Below, piece by piece: positions 46,826 through 58,364 of a stretch of 64,000 nt of DNA. The notes below the pieces were generated by a model, which had not been told where the DNA came from, made no database searches, and worked only from the letters and a program-made list of their open reading frames with translations. How positions within the stretch are numbered: position 1 is the first letter of the stretch; each line of letters begins with the position of its first letter. Position numbers and translations under genes: made by a program. The stretch is from Myrica gale. Its lineage: Eukaryota; Streptophyta; Magnoliopsida; Fagales; Myricaceae. Location: contig OZ005605.1 of assembly GCA_963930655.1 (NCBI GenBank), positions 7,509,501-7,573,500 on the forward strand, written 5' to 3'.

Positions 46826-48594
46826 TTAGCCAAATTCTATTGCTTGAGAGAATGCCAATAGAATTATTCAGGAAATGGTTTAATGAAGTTACTCTCGTTT
46901 AGTTACCCAAAAGAAAAACGCTACTCTCCTTTATGGTTAAAATTTAAGACTAGTCTCTCGTGGTGACAGTTACTATGATTACCTACCCAAAATTTGGCTT
47001 CAGCAGGGAACAAAAAGAGATGGTAATTTTACATATCTCCAACTGGTCTTCGGAACTTGTAATGGTAGTAGAAGAATAAAGGTTGCCAACTGAGACCTAT
47101 TTACAAGAAGGATAGATAAAAAAAAATGGAAGATTAAATTGGTTAATATTGTCAAAGAGGTGAACACTTTCTTGTCTTATGAACTAAGAACTGACAAAGA
47201 ATTAGGGAAGGCATAAAAATGTATCCTTAGATAACCAAATGAAAAAATTTGACCTTCTTGTGGCCTAGTAATCAACTCTACGTATTTTTTTCATGGAAGC
47301 TTTTAGACATTTGTTGCTCTCCCTAGCTTTTCATTTTTATAGAACTCACATGCTTTGAAATGACCAGTAAACTAAATTTTTTTTCTTTCGAAATTCCCAC
47401 TATCTTCCAAAATTTGTTGGTTTGAGGTAATGCAGATCTAGGATTGCTTGTATGCAGCAGAGGGTATTGTTAATTTTATTGTCTATGGTTCATGCATTTT
47501 GTCTGTGGTTCATGGTTTGAAGATGAACCTAAAAACTCCAGTGAATCCAATATCTTTCACCTAAAGGAACAGGCCAGAATGGAAAATAGAAAATGAGAGG
47601 AATCTAATATGGTAAAGCACAAAAACTCGGAAAGAGTTGTTTTATATGTCATAAGACCTCTGCTTGGGTCAGTATTCATATGCTCAGACTATATCTTGAA
47701 TCAATGCTCAAAACTAAGTATCTAAAATTCATACTTGCTTTCTCCTTGTTTTTAGAATGTAGTAGCAAGATATGTCGGTTAGAAAATTCATACTTGCTTT
47801 CTCCTTTTTAATTTGCATCTTGGTAACAATTTTCTCTGCTTTTTTGCAGACTGGTGTGGAGCAGAATTTGTTTGGAATTTGCTTTTTTATGATAATATAT
47901 CCTTCAGAGCTGAAGTTGATTATTTTGATTAGACTGTACCTCGCGGGTACAGGAGATGGACTTCTTGAGCTTGTCCAGATCAATGACTACGTTGTGACAG
48001 TTCGTGTTGATAAGTTCGGCTTGGTGGACCTGCAGATGGGGTTATGACAGTTCGTGTTGATTTCTTGGTTTAGTATTTAGTATGATGTAAGAAACTGCTC
48101 TTGGACAGTTCAATGACCACCTTTGATATGTACTCAATGTAGAGCTTTAATATTACAGGACCTTTTGAAAAGGGCATCAACATTACTGCATCATGAATTT
48201 CCAAATGTCATTACAAGTCAGTTGCTGCACTTTACAAAAAAAAAAACAGCACAGTTGCTGCACACTAAGCTATAAACAACACATTTGCTGCACTTTACAA
48301 AAAATCATTATAACTATTGTAAATACAGAACCAGTTTACAACCATAACCAGTTGCTCCTGTGGAAATTTTACATTCCATCGCAGCCTGACATCAATAGCA
48401 CCTAGTCTCACTTGAGTATTAACCATTGAAAAATCACCCACAATTCTTTTAACATAAACTGGGAAGTATAAGACTAAAATCTTAAGTGTACTTGAACTCT
48501 GGTATCAACAAGCTCAATACATAATCCCAAATACTCCCTTGCTTATCAGCAACAGCACACACTTTCAGAATCTCAATTCCCTTAAAGCCACGTT

Positions 48595-48790
48595 CTAAGA
48601 AGCAGGATTAGATTTTTCAGACTCTTGCTGTTGTTTCCACTGCTCTGGGGTCAAAGCTTTCTTTATTGATAGAGCATGAATTTGTTTCATTTCCACTTCC
48701 AGAGCAACATTCACCAGCCGATGTCTCTCCAGCAACTTCTTCCCCTCAAAATGTTCTGATACGATCTCAATCACAAAACTTGCACCGCAC
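48595..48790 (-). pseudogene. Terminal exon of a BolA-family gene, captured
   Basis: After the acceptor TCTTCAG the minus strand reads CGASFVIEIVSEHFEGKKLL, ERHRLVNVALEVEMKQIHAL, SIKKALTPEQWKQQQES and stops with TAG at 48595. This is the second half of plant BolA proteins (SxxFEGKxLLxRHRxVN, HALSIKKALTP). BolA partners of monothiol glutaredoxins regulate iron-sulfur clusters in cytosol or organelles. The frame is unbroken, but no matching first exon (VxASG-type segment) was found within the element, so it is read as a captured fragment rather than a working gene. It lies on the strand opposite to the LRR-kinase exons. Confidence 0.75.
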
Positions 48791-51719
48791 CTGAAGACCA
48801 GATGGCTCTACTTGAGAAAAATGAGGCTGAGAAAAGGAAACAAAACAGGGCAGAGAATAATTTCATCAAACACGATAAAGAAATTAAATTATGCTAGAAA
48901 TGTGTCTTCCAAAAATTTTATATCGTTACTCCATCAATACTTAAAACCCTCCCTCTTTTCATTCGTGAGACACAAGACGAACGGCTGTCTCAGAACACTT
49001 CTAAGCTTTATTGGCTCAAAACTTGCTATTAGGAAACTAACATCCCCACAGCCAACAATAATGATTAATACCCTATCGCATCTTATTTAACGTTACTGAA
49101 GCCTATGACTGACATCCAATTTGCTTCTACATAATCTTAGGAGACTTTCAGCTATATGTAAAAGCCACCAGAACTCATAGATGAAAAGTTATATTGATGG
49201 CCAACCTAATTGAAGGTATCAAGATGAGCTGAACAGCTGCGGCTCAACACTAAATATTAACAGGTGTTTCATATTTTGCCTGCAAGTTTCTGTTAATTTA
49301 GATCCATATCAAAGTTGAATACGTTAGCTATAAACCCTAGCCGACTAAAATAGGTGCAAGAATAGGATAGAGTGTAGAGTGCTGTAAGAATATCACTTGT
49401 TGGGAATTACAATAATGGAACCAGCCAATGGTGAGGAGCCCGAACATGACAACTGGGTGTGGTGGTTGGTAGCGATTTGACTATGGCAGGAGAGTGGGGT
49501 TAGTCATAAATTGGCCAATATTTTTTCGATCACATCCTAGCAGTGGCCCTGATCAGCGAGGGTTAGCATCTGACCTGAATCAGCCAGTGACCAGTTACAC
49601 TGCTTGGCAATTGGAGGGGATGGCAAGTGACCATGGAAGGCTTTAGCTCAATCCAGAAAATGCCTTCACATTTGGAAAGAGTTTTTCCTGTCCATCAATA
49701 AGATTTTCCGATATTCAATGTTGACCATACATACAAGGTACAGAATTCATATTTTCTTGTGCAGAGCCTTAGTTGGGAAAGCTAACTACTGTTTACAAGG
49801 TGGACTAATTGAAAAGAACTCCAGTTGCCTTAACAGTGGTACAAAACTGCATCGGATGCCTTGGTTTATTCATTGTTGTTTATATTCTTAGAATGCTAAC
49901 TTGCTAATGAATCATTCTAGATTATTGACTAATTTGACTTCCAAAGGAGCATACTAAGGCAACAACTGGATGCAGCCCAACAATATGAAAAGTACTGAAG
50001 ATTATAAACTCAAACAAAAGCTACCTGAATCTGCACTTCTACCTACACATCAAGGAGGGCTTCAACACTCATCCTTCTCACAACATGGATGCATACCTTA
50101 TGCCAGTCTCCATCAGTACAGCAGTACAGAGAGAGAAACCATTTCTCACATTTTAATGATCCAAGCCCTTTTTGTATTAAGAAATGATAGCAGAGACAAG
50201 TATAAGACTCTAATAGGAAGGACTCTCCTACTCTGCTCTTATTAAATTTGAACATAGACATATACTTTTATTTAACAAAGAAGGACAAGAAGGTGTCTAT
50301 AGAATCTGCAAGCTAGTCCGCCAGCTGAACTAATACCATTATCTCCACATTTGTTGCCTACGGAAGTAAAGGATTTTGATAGAAATTGCTCTTTCCCGGA
50401 ACATGATGAAACCTTACTACAATTATAGAAACTGCAGCAAATTGCAGCAGTTGAAAATGGGTCCATGCATCAACATCCATAACTACTCCAGAATCTGAAA
50501 CATAAAGGACTACTTCAGCTGAGGCTCTAGGGAACAACATAACAGAAGAAACTAGTTTCTCCAAATGATATAGTATATCACACCAATGTCATTACAGGAC
50601 TTCACTACTTGCCTAATGAATGTACCCATCCATTGTCTGCAATATCATCCACTGGCTATGACCCACTTCTACATATTCATAAGTCAAAAAGTGAGGTATT
50701 GCAGATAAACTATTTATTTATCTGTTTAAATAGCTAAATAAATCTAAATAGCTGTGTAACAGATGCATCACATATCATTAAGCCCGGTAGCATGTTTTAC
50801 TTAGGTGATCTCAAGGGGCACACCCCCGATCTCCAGACTGAGATTTAAAATTATCACCTTTCAATTGTAGTTTCTATCTTCTATAAATAGCCCCTAAATG
50901 GTGTTTTGTCGGCTAGTCTGTAAAGGTTGATCTTATTAAGAAGTTAGCCGCATTGACTAAAGGTCCATTTCACTTTCTAAAATTTCAGATTTCAGATTTT
51001 AAAAATAAAATAGCTGAAGCATTAGTCGGAAACTACACTATCCCGTGCAGCGGAGATGAGCAAGATTTTAAAAATTAAATAGCTGGAGCATTGTTAATGG
51101 AAGAAGTGAACAAAATTTCAAACATTTTGGGGATCTTGAAATCTTTTGACGTTGAGCAGCGGAGATGAGCGGCGCGACGAAGATGGGCGGCGACGGTGAC
51201 TGAGCTGGAGCTGTGGCAAACGTTGAGCTGTGGCAAAACAGGTTCTCGAAGGGAGTTTTGAAATTTCTGCAAACCGGGTTGTCTAAATGGAAAACGGGTC
51301 GTGTGGGAAACGGGTTAACCCGCGGGTCGAAACTCACTAATTGACGTGGCCTTATCGCAGCCTTTGGATCTTGAAAACTTAATCTCAGCCGTCTATCAGC
51401 ACCTTAAACATCAGCACCTTAACCGAACCCCCCCATAACAGCCCAAAACCCAGGTCACTCCATGAAGAAGGTCGGTTATGAAGCATCATATCGACACAAA
51501 TACCTCGCGATCTAGAAACCCTCACGTAAAGAAACCAACCGCACACAGTGAGACGTGTAAAAAGGGAGCCATACACACCATGATAGAAACGGAGGAGCAA
51601 ACCTCCACTACAAGAAATATAGCTTTAGGTGACAAAATTTTGGGTGTCAAACCAAATTTTATCACCTAAAGTGAACTTTCCTTGACAAAATATTAATTTT
51701 GTCATGCAAAAAACCATTC

Positions 51720-52600
51720 AAACCGCCAAAACTGTCTGGACTGGTCAAAAACACGTTTGGACATATCTCTGGTGTGACGACATATACGCGTCGCGAATGA
51801 GTGACGATGAAAGTAGTAAAAAAATATCATCTGGACGAACAAGCAAACCGCTTGAACTCTCTGCAGGGTGACAAATTCCAAATCGTCGTAACTGAGTGAC
51901 AATTAGAATTGTCACAATTTTTACAATATCGTCCGGACTCTTTTTATATAGCCTCCGCACAGACATTACATAACAAATAATAATTGTCAGTATATAGTGA
52001 CAAATTAAAAATCGTCATGAACATGCAATCTAGTCCGGACATTATCAACAACATTCCAACAGAAAAAATAACAGTCTGGACGGTACGAAAAAGGTCAGCA
52101 TAGGTATCAACGCTTCTTCCGCAAAATCGTGTGGTTCCACGTTGCAAAACTTCACACACATGACATCAAAACTGTTCGGACCAATAAATAGAGTCCGGAC
52201 GGTGTAAGTTCTAAAACCATCACATATTTAATGACGTAAAATTTAATTGGGCTATGTGTGAATATAACCGCTGAAAGTGTCCGAACGCTAATGAAATACA
52301 TTCGGATGCTTCCTAAGCACAATAAAATCGTTGGACATTATGAAAATCACAAACTCACTCTCTTCTCTCAAACTTTTCTCCTAAACGTTTTCACTACCCG
52401 TCGAGATCTCTCAAAGAACTTCAGGTAAAACTTTCTTCATGAATTTGCTTCTAAATTTCAGCTTTTCAATTCAATAGCGTCCACTGTTTAGTTTGTTGTA
52501 TTGTTTGCGTCCATCAAATTACGTTGTTTTGTTTGTGTTCATCATAACACCATTCAGACATTTTTTGAAACCGTCCGGACAATATTTTCAAGTGTAAACA
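51720..52600. promoter_or_regulatory. Left subterminal array and first-intron array, copy B
   Basis: Exact GTCCGGAC at 51931, 52033, 52193 and 52573, with looser forms between. A leader exon at about 52340-52424 (donor CAG then GTAAAA) separates the outer cluster from the 52550-52600 one, which lies in the first intron. 'tgacaattagaattgtca'-type words form a second motif near 51900. Confidence 0.65.
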
Positions 52601-52680
52601 TCTTAAAGTTTAAACAACGTTGTTTGTCGTTTTTGCTAACGATTTGTGCTTATGCTCGGACAATTTTTAGTAGGTTGAAC

Positions 52681-53315
52681 ATTGAACGCTCCGAGAGAAG
52701 CATCACCAATGTCGGTGGATAAACATAGCGACCAACTTGGGCAGATGCCTTTTTAGCAGAGTTAAAGGAGAGTATTCAAGCGATAGTGAAGCCTACGCAT
52801 TCGTTGTGCATGGAGCTCCAATGTCGCTTGACCGATCTGGAGACCAAACTTGCTCTGACAAAAGAGCAGAATATTATGCGAATGAAACTGTTCTCTGTGA
52901 GATAACAATTGTCTCAATTGTCCCAGTCTGTCCATATCGTTCCGATACAACTGCAAACACTCGTCAGACAGCATTGAACTCTCCGAGAGAAGCATCACCA
53001 ATGTCGGCGAATAAACATAGCGACCAACTTGGGCAGATGCCTTTTTAGCAGAGCTAAAGGAGAGTATTCAAGCGATAGTGAAGCCTACGCATTCGTTATG
53101 CATGGAGCTCCAATATCGCTTGACCGATCTGGAGACCAAACTTGCTCTGACAAAAGAGCAGAATATTATGCGAATGGAACTGTTCTCTGTGAGAGAACAA
53201 TTGTCTCAATTGTTCCAGTCAGTCCATATCGTTCCGATACAACTGCAAACACTCGTCAGACAAGTGGATAAGATGGAGGAGCATTTGACGCATGTTCGTG
53301 ATGTACTCAGATAAA
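52681..53315 (+). pseudogene. Coiled-coil protein, copy B, tandemly duplicated and broken
   Basis: One frame gives RSITNVGG, then LAELKESIQAIVKPTHSLCM and CRLTDLETKLALTKEQNIMR, with stops where copy A has coding triplets. After VPIQLQTLVRQ the sequence jumps back and repeats the whole block almost unchanged. Units are 52681-52972 and 52973-53264, period 292 bp. The second unit runs on to MEEHLTHVRDVLR and a stop near 53312. Without the stops it would be a coiled-coil protein of copy-A type with an extra copy of its middle. Confidence 0.7.
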
Positions 53316-53794
53316 ATATGGACTAGCCAGAGGCAGCTTGTGATTTGGACTAGTCTCTTTGTACTAGACATTATGATTGTGTTTTTCGTTCGGTATTTGA
53401 ATTATTTTTTATATTTTATATTAATTTTTTTCTGTAGATTAAATTTATTACAATTTAAACGGATAATTAGTAAAATCAAATATGTGATTAGTACGAGTGA
53501 TACGTTAACGGAATCATTAATGTAATTATATGTAACGATTATTGTAATTAACTTGCAATTACAATTAAATTGGTGATTAGTTATAACGGATATTTAAAAT
53601 AAAAGTATGCTTAACTATATATATATGTATTCAAAATAAATAAAGTAAGTTAAAAATTTGTGCCAAATTGAATGAAATAAATTAAATTAAGTGAAATAAA
53701 TTTGTTACGAAAAATTAAATCATTTAAATAAATTGAGTTTTGTGAATTAAAGTAAATTTAGTGAATTTAACATGCGAAATAAAATCTGCTAGAC

Positions 53795-55110
53795 ATCGGA
53801 CAATTTACAAGAGCGTCCGGACTCCAATATAACACCTGAGAGAAAATGAGGTAAACGTTGGAATGGTTGAGGATACCGTCTGGAATTTATTGTAACCGTC
53901 GCATGGTGTACACGTGTTTACGTTATACAAAAGTTGAAAACGGTTGTCACCTTCCGAACTTCTTTTAGACGTCTGGAATTTTGTGTAACCGTTGCATGGT
54001 GTACACGTGTTTACGTTATACGAAAGTTGAAAACGGTTGTCACCTTCCGAACTTCTTTTAGACGTCTGGAAGATCGTCGTTTATTCAGCCAAGCGTGTGC
54101 TTCCACATCACGCTAATTCGTAGAAAATCCGTTCGCACTACGTAATAATACGTCCGGACGTGTTTGTTGTGCTTAACCATTGCAAACGGTTTAAATTTTG
54201 GCATTTAATACGCAATACGTTGATTGGGCCACGTGTGTAGAAAAGTGTTTGGATGCTATACTGGGAGTCCGGACGATATCGATGTATTCTCAAAAGTCGA
54301 ACAGTTTGGCATTTTGACAAATACCGAACCATTTCTCATAAAAAAATCTCTCAAAATCCAAGTCTTTTCTTCTCAAATATTGACGTAATATCACTATTTT
54401 GAGCATCTAATCACATCCGGGTATGTTTTCTTACTTTTAACAAGATTTTTATGGTAATTTGTTTTTATAGTTTTATGTACATAATTTCAATTCTATTTTT
54501 TGCAAAGTACATTGTGTTTTTTGATTGATTTTTACGTAGAAATTGATTTTGTTAAGTGTTAGAATTGTTTTAAGTGTATTAGTTTTGTGTTTTGGTTATA
54601 ATTTTGGGCGTGTGGGGAGGTGGAGGGACGTTGTCATGGCTGTGTTAACTCGCTCGTCCTCCCAAAAATCATCCGGACTATGTCTTTAGTGGTTCGAACT
54701 TATGTTGAAGTCATTCGATGGTATACGTTGTCGTTATGATGTTGTCTAGATGGTATATAAAAGCGGTCCGGACGTCGTTTATTTAAATTTAAATATTTTA
54801 ATTCTCTGTTGTACGTTCGGACGCCGGATAGTAAGCCTACGTTTCTACGTTATCGTTTTGATTATGTTTGTACGCTGTTTCAATGCAGTCCAGACGTTAG
54901 AATGTTAAATTTAAATAGTTTTTTTGTTTGCTTGGGGTTTGGACAGATATCCGAAGCGGTTTGGACGCTTTTTAAATTTTCAAAAAGGATACGTTGACAT
55001 TTTGATAATGTTTCGACGCTTCATATATCTGTCCGAACCAAAAACGACATGTCCGAATGGTGTTATTTGGGTTCGGATGTGTTTCTAACCGTGCGAACGC
55101 TTGTTTGTGT
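53795..55110. promoter_or_regulatory. Arrays upstream and in the leader intron of the transposon-protein gene, copy B
   Basis: Outer cluster 53795-54300 (GTCCGGAC at 53815, 54152 and 54267). Leader exon at about 54330-54419 with donor-like CCGG then GTATGT. Inner cluster 54660-55110 (GTCCGGAC at 54766, plus GTTCGGAC and GTCCGAAC forms). A 93-bp tandem duplication, 53891-53983 and 53984-54076, lies in the outer cluster. Confidence 0.6.
53891..54076 (+). repeat. 93-bp tandem duplication inside an array, copy B
   Basis: 'tgtaaccgt(c/t)gcatgg' starts at 53891 and again at 53984, and the following 80 bases, including 'cttccgaacttcttttagac', are nearly identical. Confidence 0.8.
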
Positions 55111-55123
55111 AGATTCTGAAAAA

Positions 55124-56270
55124 ATGAGCAAGCGTTCACATATCAGTTGTCATGCTGATGACGAGTAACCTTCCTCTCGAGCTTTAACGGTGGAGAAGCA
55201 TACAATGATCATTATGTCCCGCTCGATTGTTGTCAAGCAAGAAATTAAATTGGCAGATTTTTACGATCTCACATTTGAGGGTAGGACGCTTCCAAAGGTT
55301 GTAGAGGGGTGAAGTTTGCTTCCGTCGATCCATAGGACTGACTATTCATCAAAGAATCTGGTGCGGGAGTTTTATTGTGTTATATTATGGTCGAGGGACC
55401 GTGAGGAGCCTAGTATGGAGATCAGTATCCGTAACGTTCTGATCATATTCTCGCCCGACGAGCTGGTGAGTTTATTGGGGTACAAAAAAGATTTGGCAGC
55501 TTTCTCAAACCTGTCAATGAGCGAGGAAGGTCGAGGTATTCCAGACTATGCTGGACTAGGATACAATTATTTTGGAGGGCAACTATATGATACACAGGCA
55601 ACTGCTTCTTTTTTGGCGGATCATGCACCTGATCCTATGCTCCTCCATCGACCCGAAGAAGCACGCCACAGAGTTGTCTTATAGCCGAGCCGAGTTCCTG
55701 TACCTGGTAGTTGTACGAGGGCTACCTGTTGATATATCATCATATATCTACATGTCCATTCGTGCAGAGGCCTTGAAGATTGATGCAACAATTTCATTGT
55801 CGCCCGAGATTCTATTGACCCAGTTCCTGCACGCCATGATGGTACCCGAAAGGGTGCTGACGAGTCGAGGGCGGTTCCACTTGGGGTCGATCAACAAGAC
55901 AACGCTTTCCAAATCGATGGTCCAGACACACTGAATCTCACTTGGGCTGCTAGAGTTGGACGATAGGAACAGCCTAAGGAGGCAGTGGAGGTGCAGGATC
56001 CTGGATAGAGCTCGACCCAAGGACTTGGGCCACAACAGCCGAGTTGGATGAACGGTACGATGACGAAGCTAACTCAGCGGATGCAATCAGTCTTGCAGCC
56101 CACCCATGGCATGGCCAGTGATATCATTGGTCAGCTGACGGCTTTGGAGCAGAAAGTCGCGGACATGGACGTTGGGTGGAGGAAAGAGGTTGCTGGCTTA
56201 AGGAGGTCCTAAAGGGCGTGACAACAAGTACGGAGCTCTTTCTAAGCGGGTCCTACTAATAGAGTAGCAC
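55124..56270 (+). pseudogene. 'Putative plant transposon protein' (Transposase_32-like) gene, copy B
   Basis: The ATG at 55124 opens MSKRSHISCHADDE, then a stop. Further on come MIIMSRSIVVKQEIKLADFY, SKNLVREFYCVILWSRDREE, FSPDELVSLLGYKKDLAAFS, SYSRAEFLYLVVVRGLPVDI and YMSIRAEALKIDATISLSPE, and after frame changes the tail KLTQRMQSVLQPTHGMA and LTALEQKVADMDVGWRKEVA. Stops at 55166, 55311 and later differ from those of copy A. Family and role as for the copy A gene: transposon-encoded, unproven function. Confidence 0.7.
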
Positions 56271-56519
56271 CTTCGTCAAGTCCGTCACCTTCTAAAACTC
56301 ACAGATAATGATGATGAGCGGTAGTCTACCTTTATTTAGTTTTATTATCACATTTATTTTTTATTATGTTTTGTGGACATGTATTGATATTTATTTGATG
56401 TTATTTTATTCATATTATGCTTTGAAGATATTTAAAACTTGCTAATAAATTTAAAACTTTGGTTATTTAAAACTTGCTAATAAATTTAATTGTATAAGCT
56501 AAAAAAATGAAAAAAAAAT

Positions 56520-57470
56520 CGTCAAAAACCGTTCTGACGTCAAGGTTAATGTCTAGACATTTTACTGTCAGCTCGAATAGTGTCCTATTATATAAAAAAT
56601 CGTTCGAACACTTGTTTATGCGGTCGGGACACGTGAAATGAATGACACCGTTCGGACGATGGGTATTATATAGTTCGAACGTTGTTGTTTTTTATCAGAC
56701 GCTATCGTCTTGGTATTTCTAAAACGGTGTCGTGTAACGTAAGATAGTGTACGAACGAGTATCTACCGTCCGCATGGATGTGTTTATGACCAGACACTGT
56801 CGTCGAAAAGTTACTAAAATGTTGTCTAAAACTGTACGAAGTCGTTCGGACGTGTACATCTTATTTCGGACGGTTATGAAATTTTAACGGCAATAATTTC
56901 CTTGAAAATTAATACACGTATGCTTCCGAACACCATTTTAGGTGTTTGAACGACATTCAATTGTATGAAAGGGGAAGAATCGCAGATAGTAGAGGACAAA
57001 CAAAAAATACTTAGAAAACAAGAGATTTTCAGCACGAGAAGAATATGAGAGCTAATTTTGGGTGTCCAATCTCATTGAATAGGGTGAGAAAGGAGAAACT
57101 CATTTAAAATTTGATATTTGATTGCATTTGAGGTTAGTTGGTTTTGAATTGAATTTTTTTAGGATGAAAAACATGTATTTTAATATATGAAAGCATGTAC
57201 TTTTCGAAATTTTAGGGTCTAAAATGATAGTAATAGATTTTAGGGTTGGTTGTGATGTGTTTATATTGAGGTGTTCGTGATTTGAGTTGATTTTGGCAAG
57301 AGTTTGTGGTGAAAATGGAGTCTGTGCATCAAAGAACTATCTTGTTCAACAATCGCAGTCCGGACGGGTTATGTTCCGTCTGGACTCTTTTTTGTTCGGA
57401 CGGTTTGAAAATAGCGTCCGAACTGTTATATGCATGGTTCGGACGGGTTTGGTACGTCCGAACAGTTTTT
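56520..57470. promoter_or_regulatory. Arrays upstream and in the leader intron of the third cassette, copy B
   Basis: Outer cluster 56520-56900 (GTTCGAAC, GTTCGGAC and similar). Leader exon about 56990-57132 with donor 'GAG then GTTAGT', matching the copy A leader at 29732-29870. Inner cluster 57355-57470 with GTCCGGAC at 57358 and several GTTCGGAC/GTCCGAAC. Confidence 0.6.
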
Positions 57471-57834
57471 GCTGTTATGTCATGGATTCATTTAGTAGAC
57501 TTAGTTGTCGTTTAGGAATTACACGAAATTCGGATAACGAACTCGATGTATGTCTTGAATTGTCGACGTTGTGAACAATTTGAGTTTACAATATGCGTAA
57601 TTTGCATAATCGTATCTGTTATTGTAATAGATGTGTTTAGAAATTTCGATGGATGTATCCAATGAAAATGTATATGAGGAAGATGAAGCGTTTCGTTAAG
57701 AACAGAGCATAGTGTGAGGGCTCCATAGCAGAGAATTATATGGAATATCGAAGTTGTCGTTTTTCTGTGTTTACTCAAAGTGTTCGACCGCTGGGAGCTG
57801 GTAGGAGTCAAGATTTGAATAGAAATGTATTTAC

Positions 57835-58320
57835 AAAAGCGCAGTGGTACGTACTCAACAACTATTCAGAAATCATCCAACATATAGAGTAAGCGCTTAT
57901 ATTTGCTCACTTAAACACTTATCATTTCATTATATTTTAATTTATTATAAAATATATTATTTTTTATAGCAAGCACTTGGAAGAGATGAGAAGGGAATCA
58001 CCAATAAATGTTGATAGGAGGCATGAAGAAGAATTTCCGTTATGGTTTAAAACTCGGGTATTTATTTAATTTAGTCTCTATTATATGTTTAATTTTAAGT
58101 GATCATTTCTTTTAGATTCTAAGTTAACATGTGTTGACTATTTTAGGTTCAAATTATGTGTAATGGAAATCCGAGCTTGGTGTCGGATGATTTGTATACA
58201 TTAGCATCCGGTCCAGATCAACAGACACTTTGTTACTCTTGGTGTGTAGTGAATGGAGTTAGGTTTCACACGGTCTTTCGTGAACAATTTGACAACGTTA
58301 GATTTAATGATGCATTCGTA
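57835..58320 (+). pseudogene. C-terminal fragment of a CACTA main transposase (TNPD-like)
   Basis: Three splice-bounded pieces: AQWYVLNNYSEIIQHIE (57838-57888, donor GTAAGC), KHLEEMRRESPINVDRRHEE and EFPLWFKTR (57970-58057), and MCNGNPSLVSDDLYTLASGP then CYSWCVVNGVRFHTVFREQF (58156-58300). This is the conserved region before the DUF4216 end of plant CACTA transposases. The DDE core upstream is missing. At about 58300 the sequence switches into the intron of the PF03004-like gene, so a deletion joined the two genes. Confidence 0.75.
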
Positions 58321-58364
58321 TGATTTTATGTTTCATATGTACTAGTTTTATTTTATTTTCTAAT

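Larger units (their letters stand above)
45567..51431. mobile_element. Mutator-like element (Pack-MULE) carrying BolA and LRR-kinase exons
   Basis: The left arm (45567 to about 45930) and the reverse complement of 51070-51431 match over about 350 bp, sharing 'ttcggtta.ggtgctga', 'ctgaga.taa.ttttcaa', 'gacccgttttcc', 'acccggtttgcagaaa', 'ccacagctccag' and 'cgtcaaaagattc.gatccc'. Flanks CCCATGACA (45558-45566) and CCCATAACA (51432-51440) form a 9-bp target-site duplication with one mismatch, as expected for Mutator. The interior holds an LRR-kinase fragment, a BolA exon and a GC-richer patch at 47930-48050 that I could not identify. No MuDR-type transposase seen. Confidence 0.8.

Noticed and set aside
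47932..48050. GC-richer patch that looks exon-like
   Set aside because: No frame could be matched to a known family on either strand, so it is left as an unidentified part of the Mutator-like element.
27172..57470. Regularly repeated short motifs considered as CRISPR-like or centromeric arrays
   Set aside because: Spacing is irregular, and the motifs are short palindromes that track CACTA ends and gene starts.
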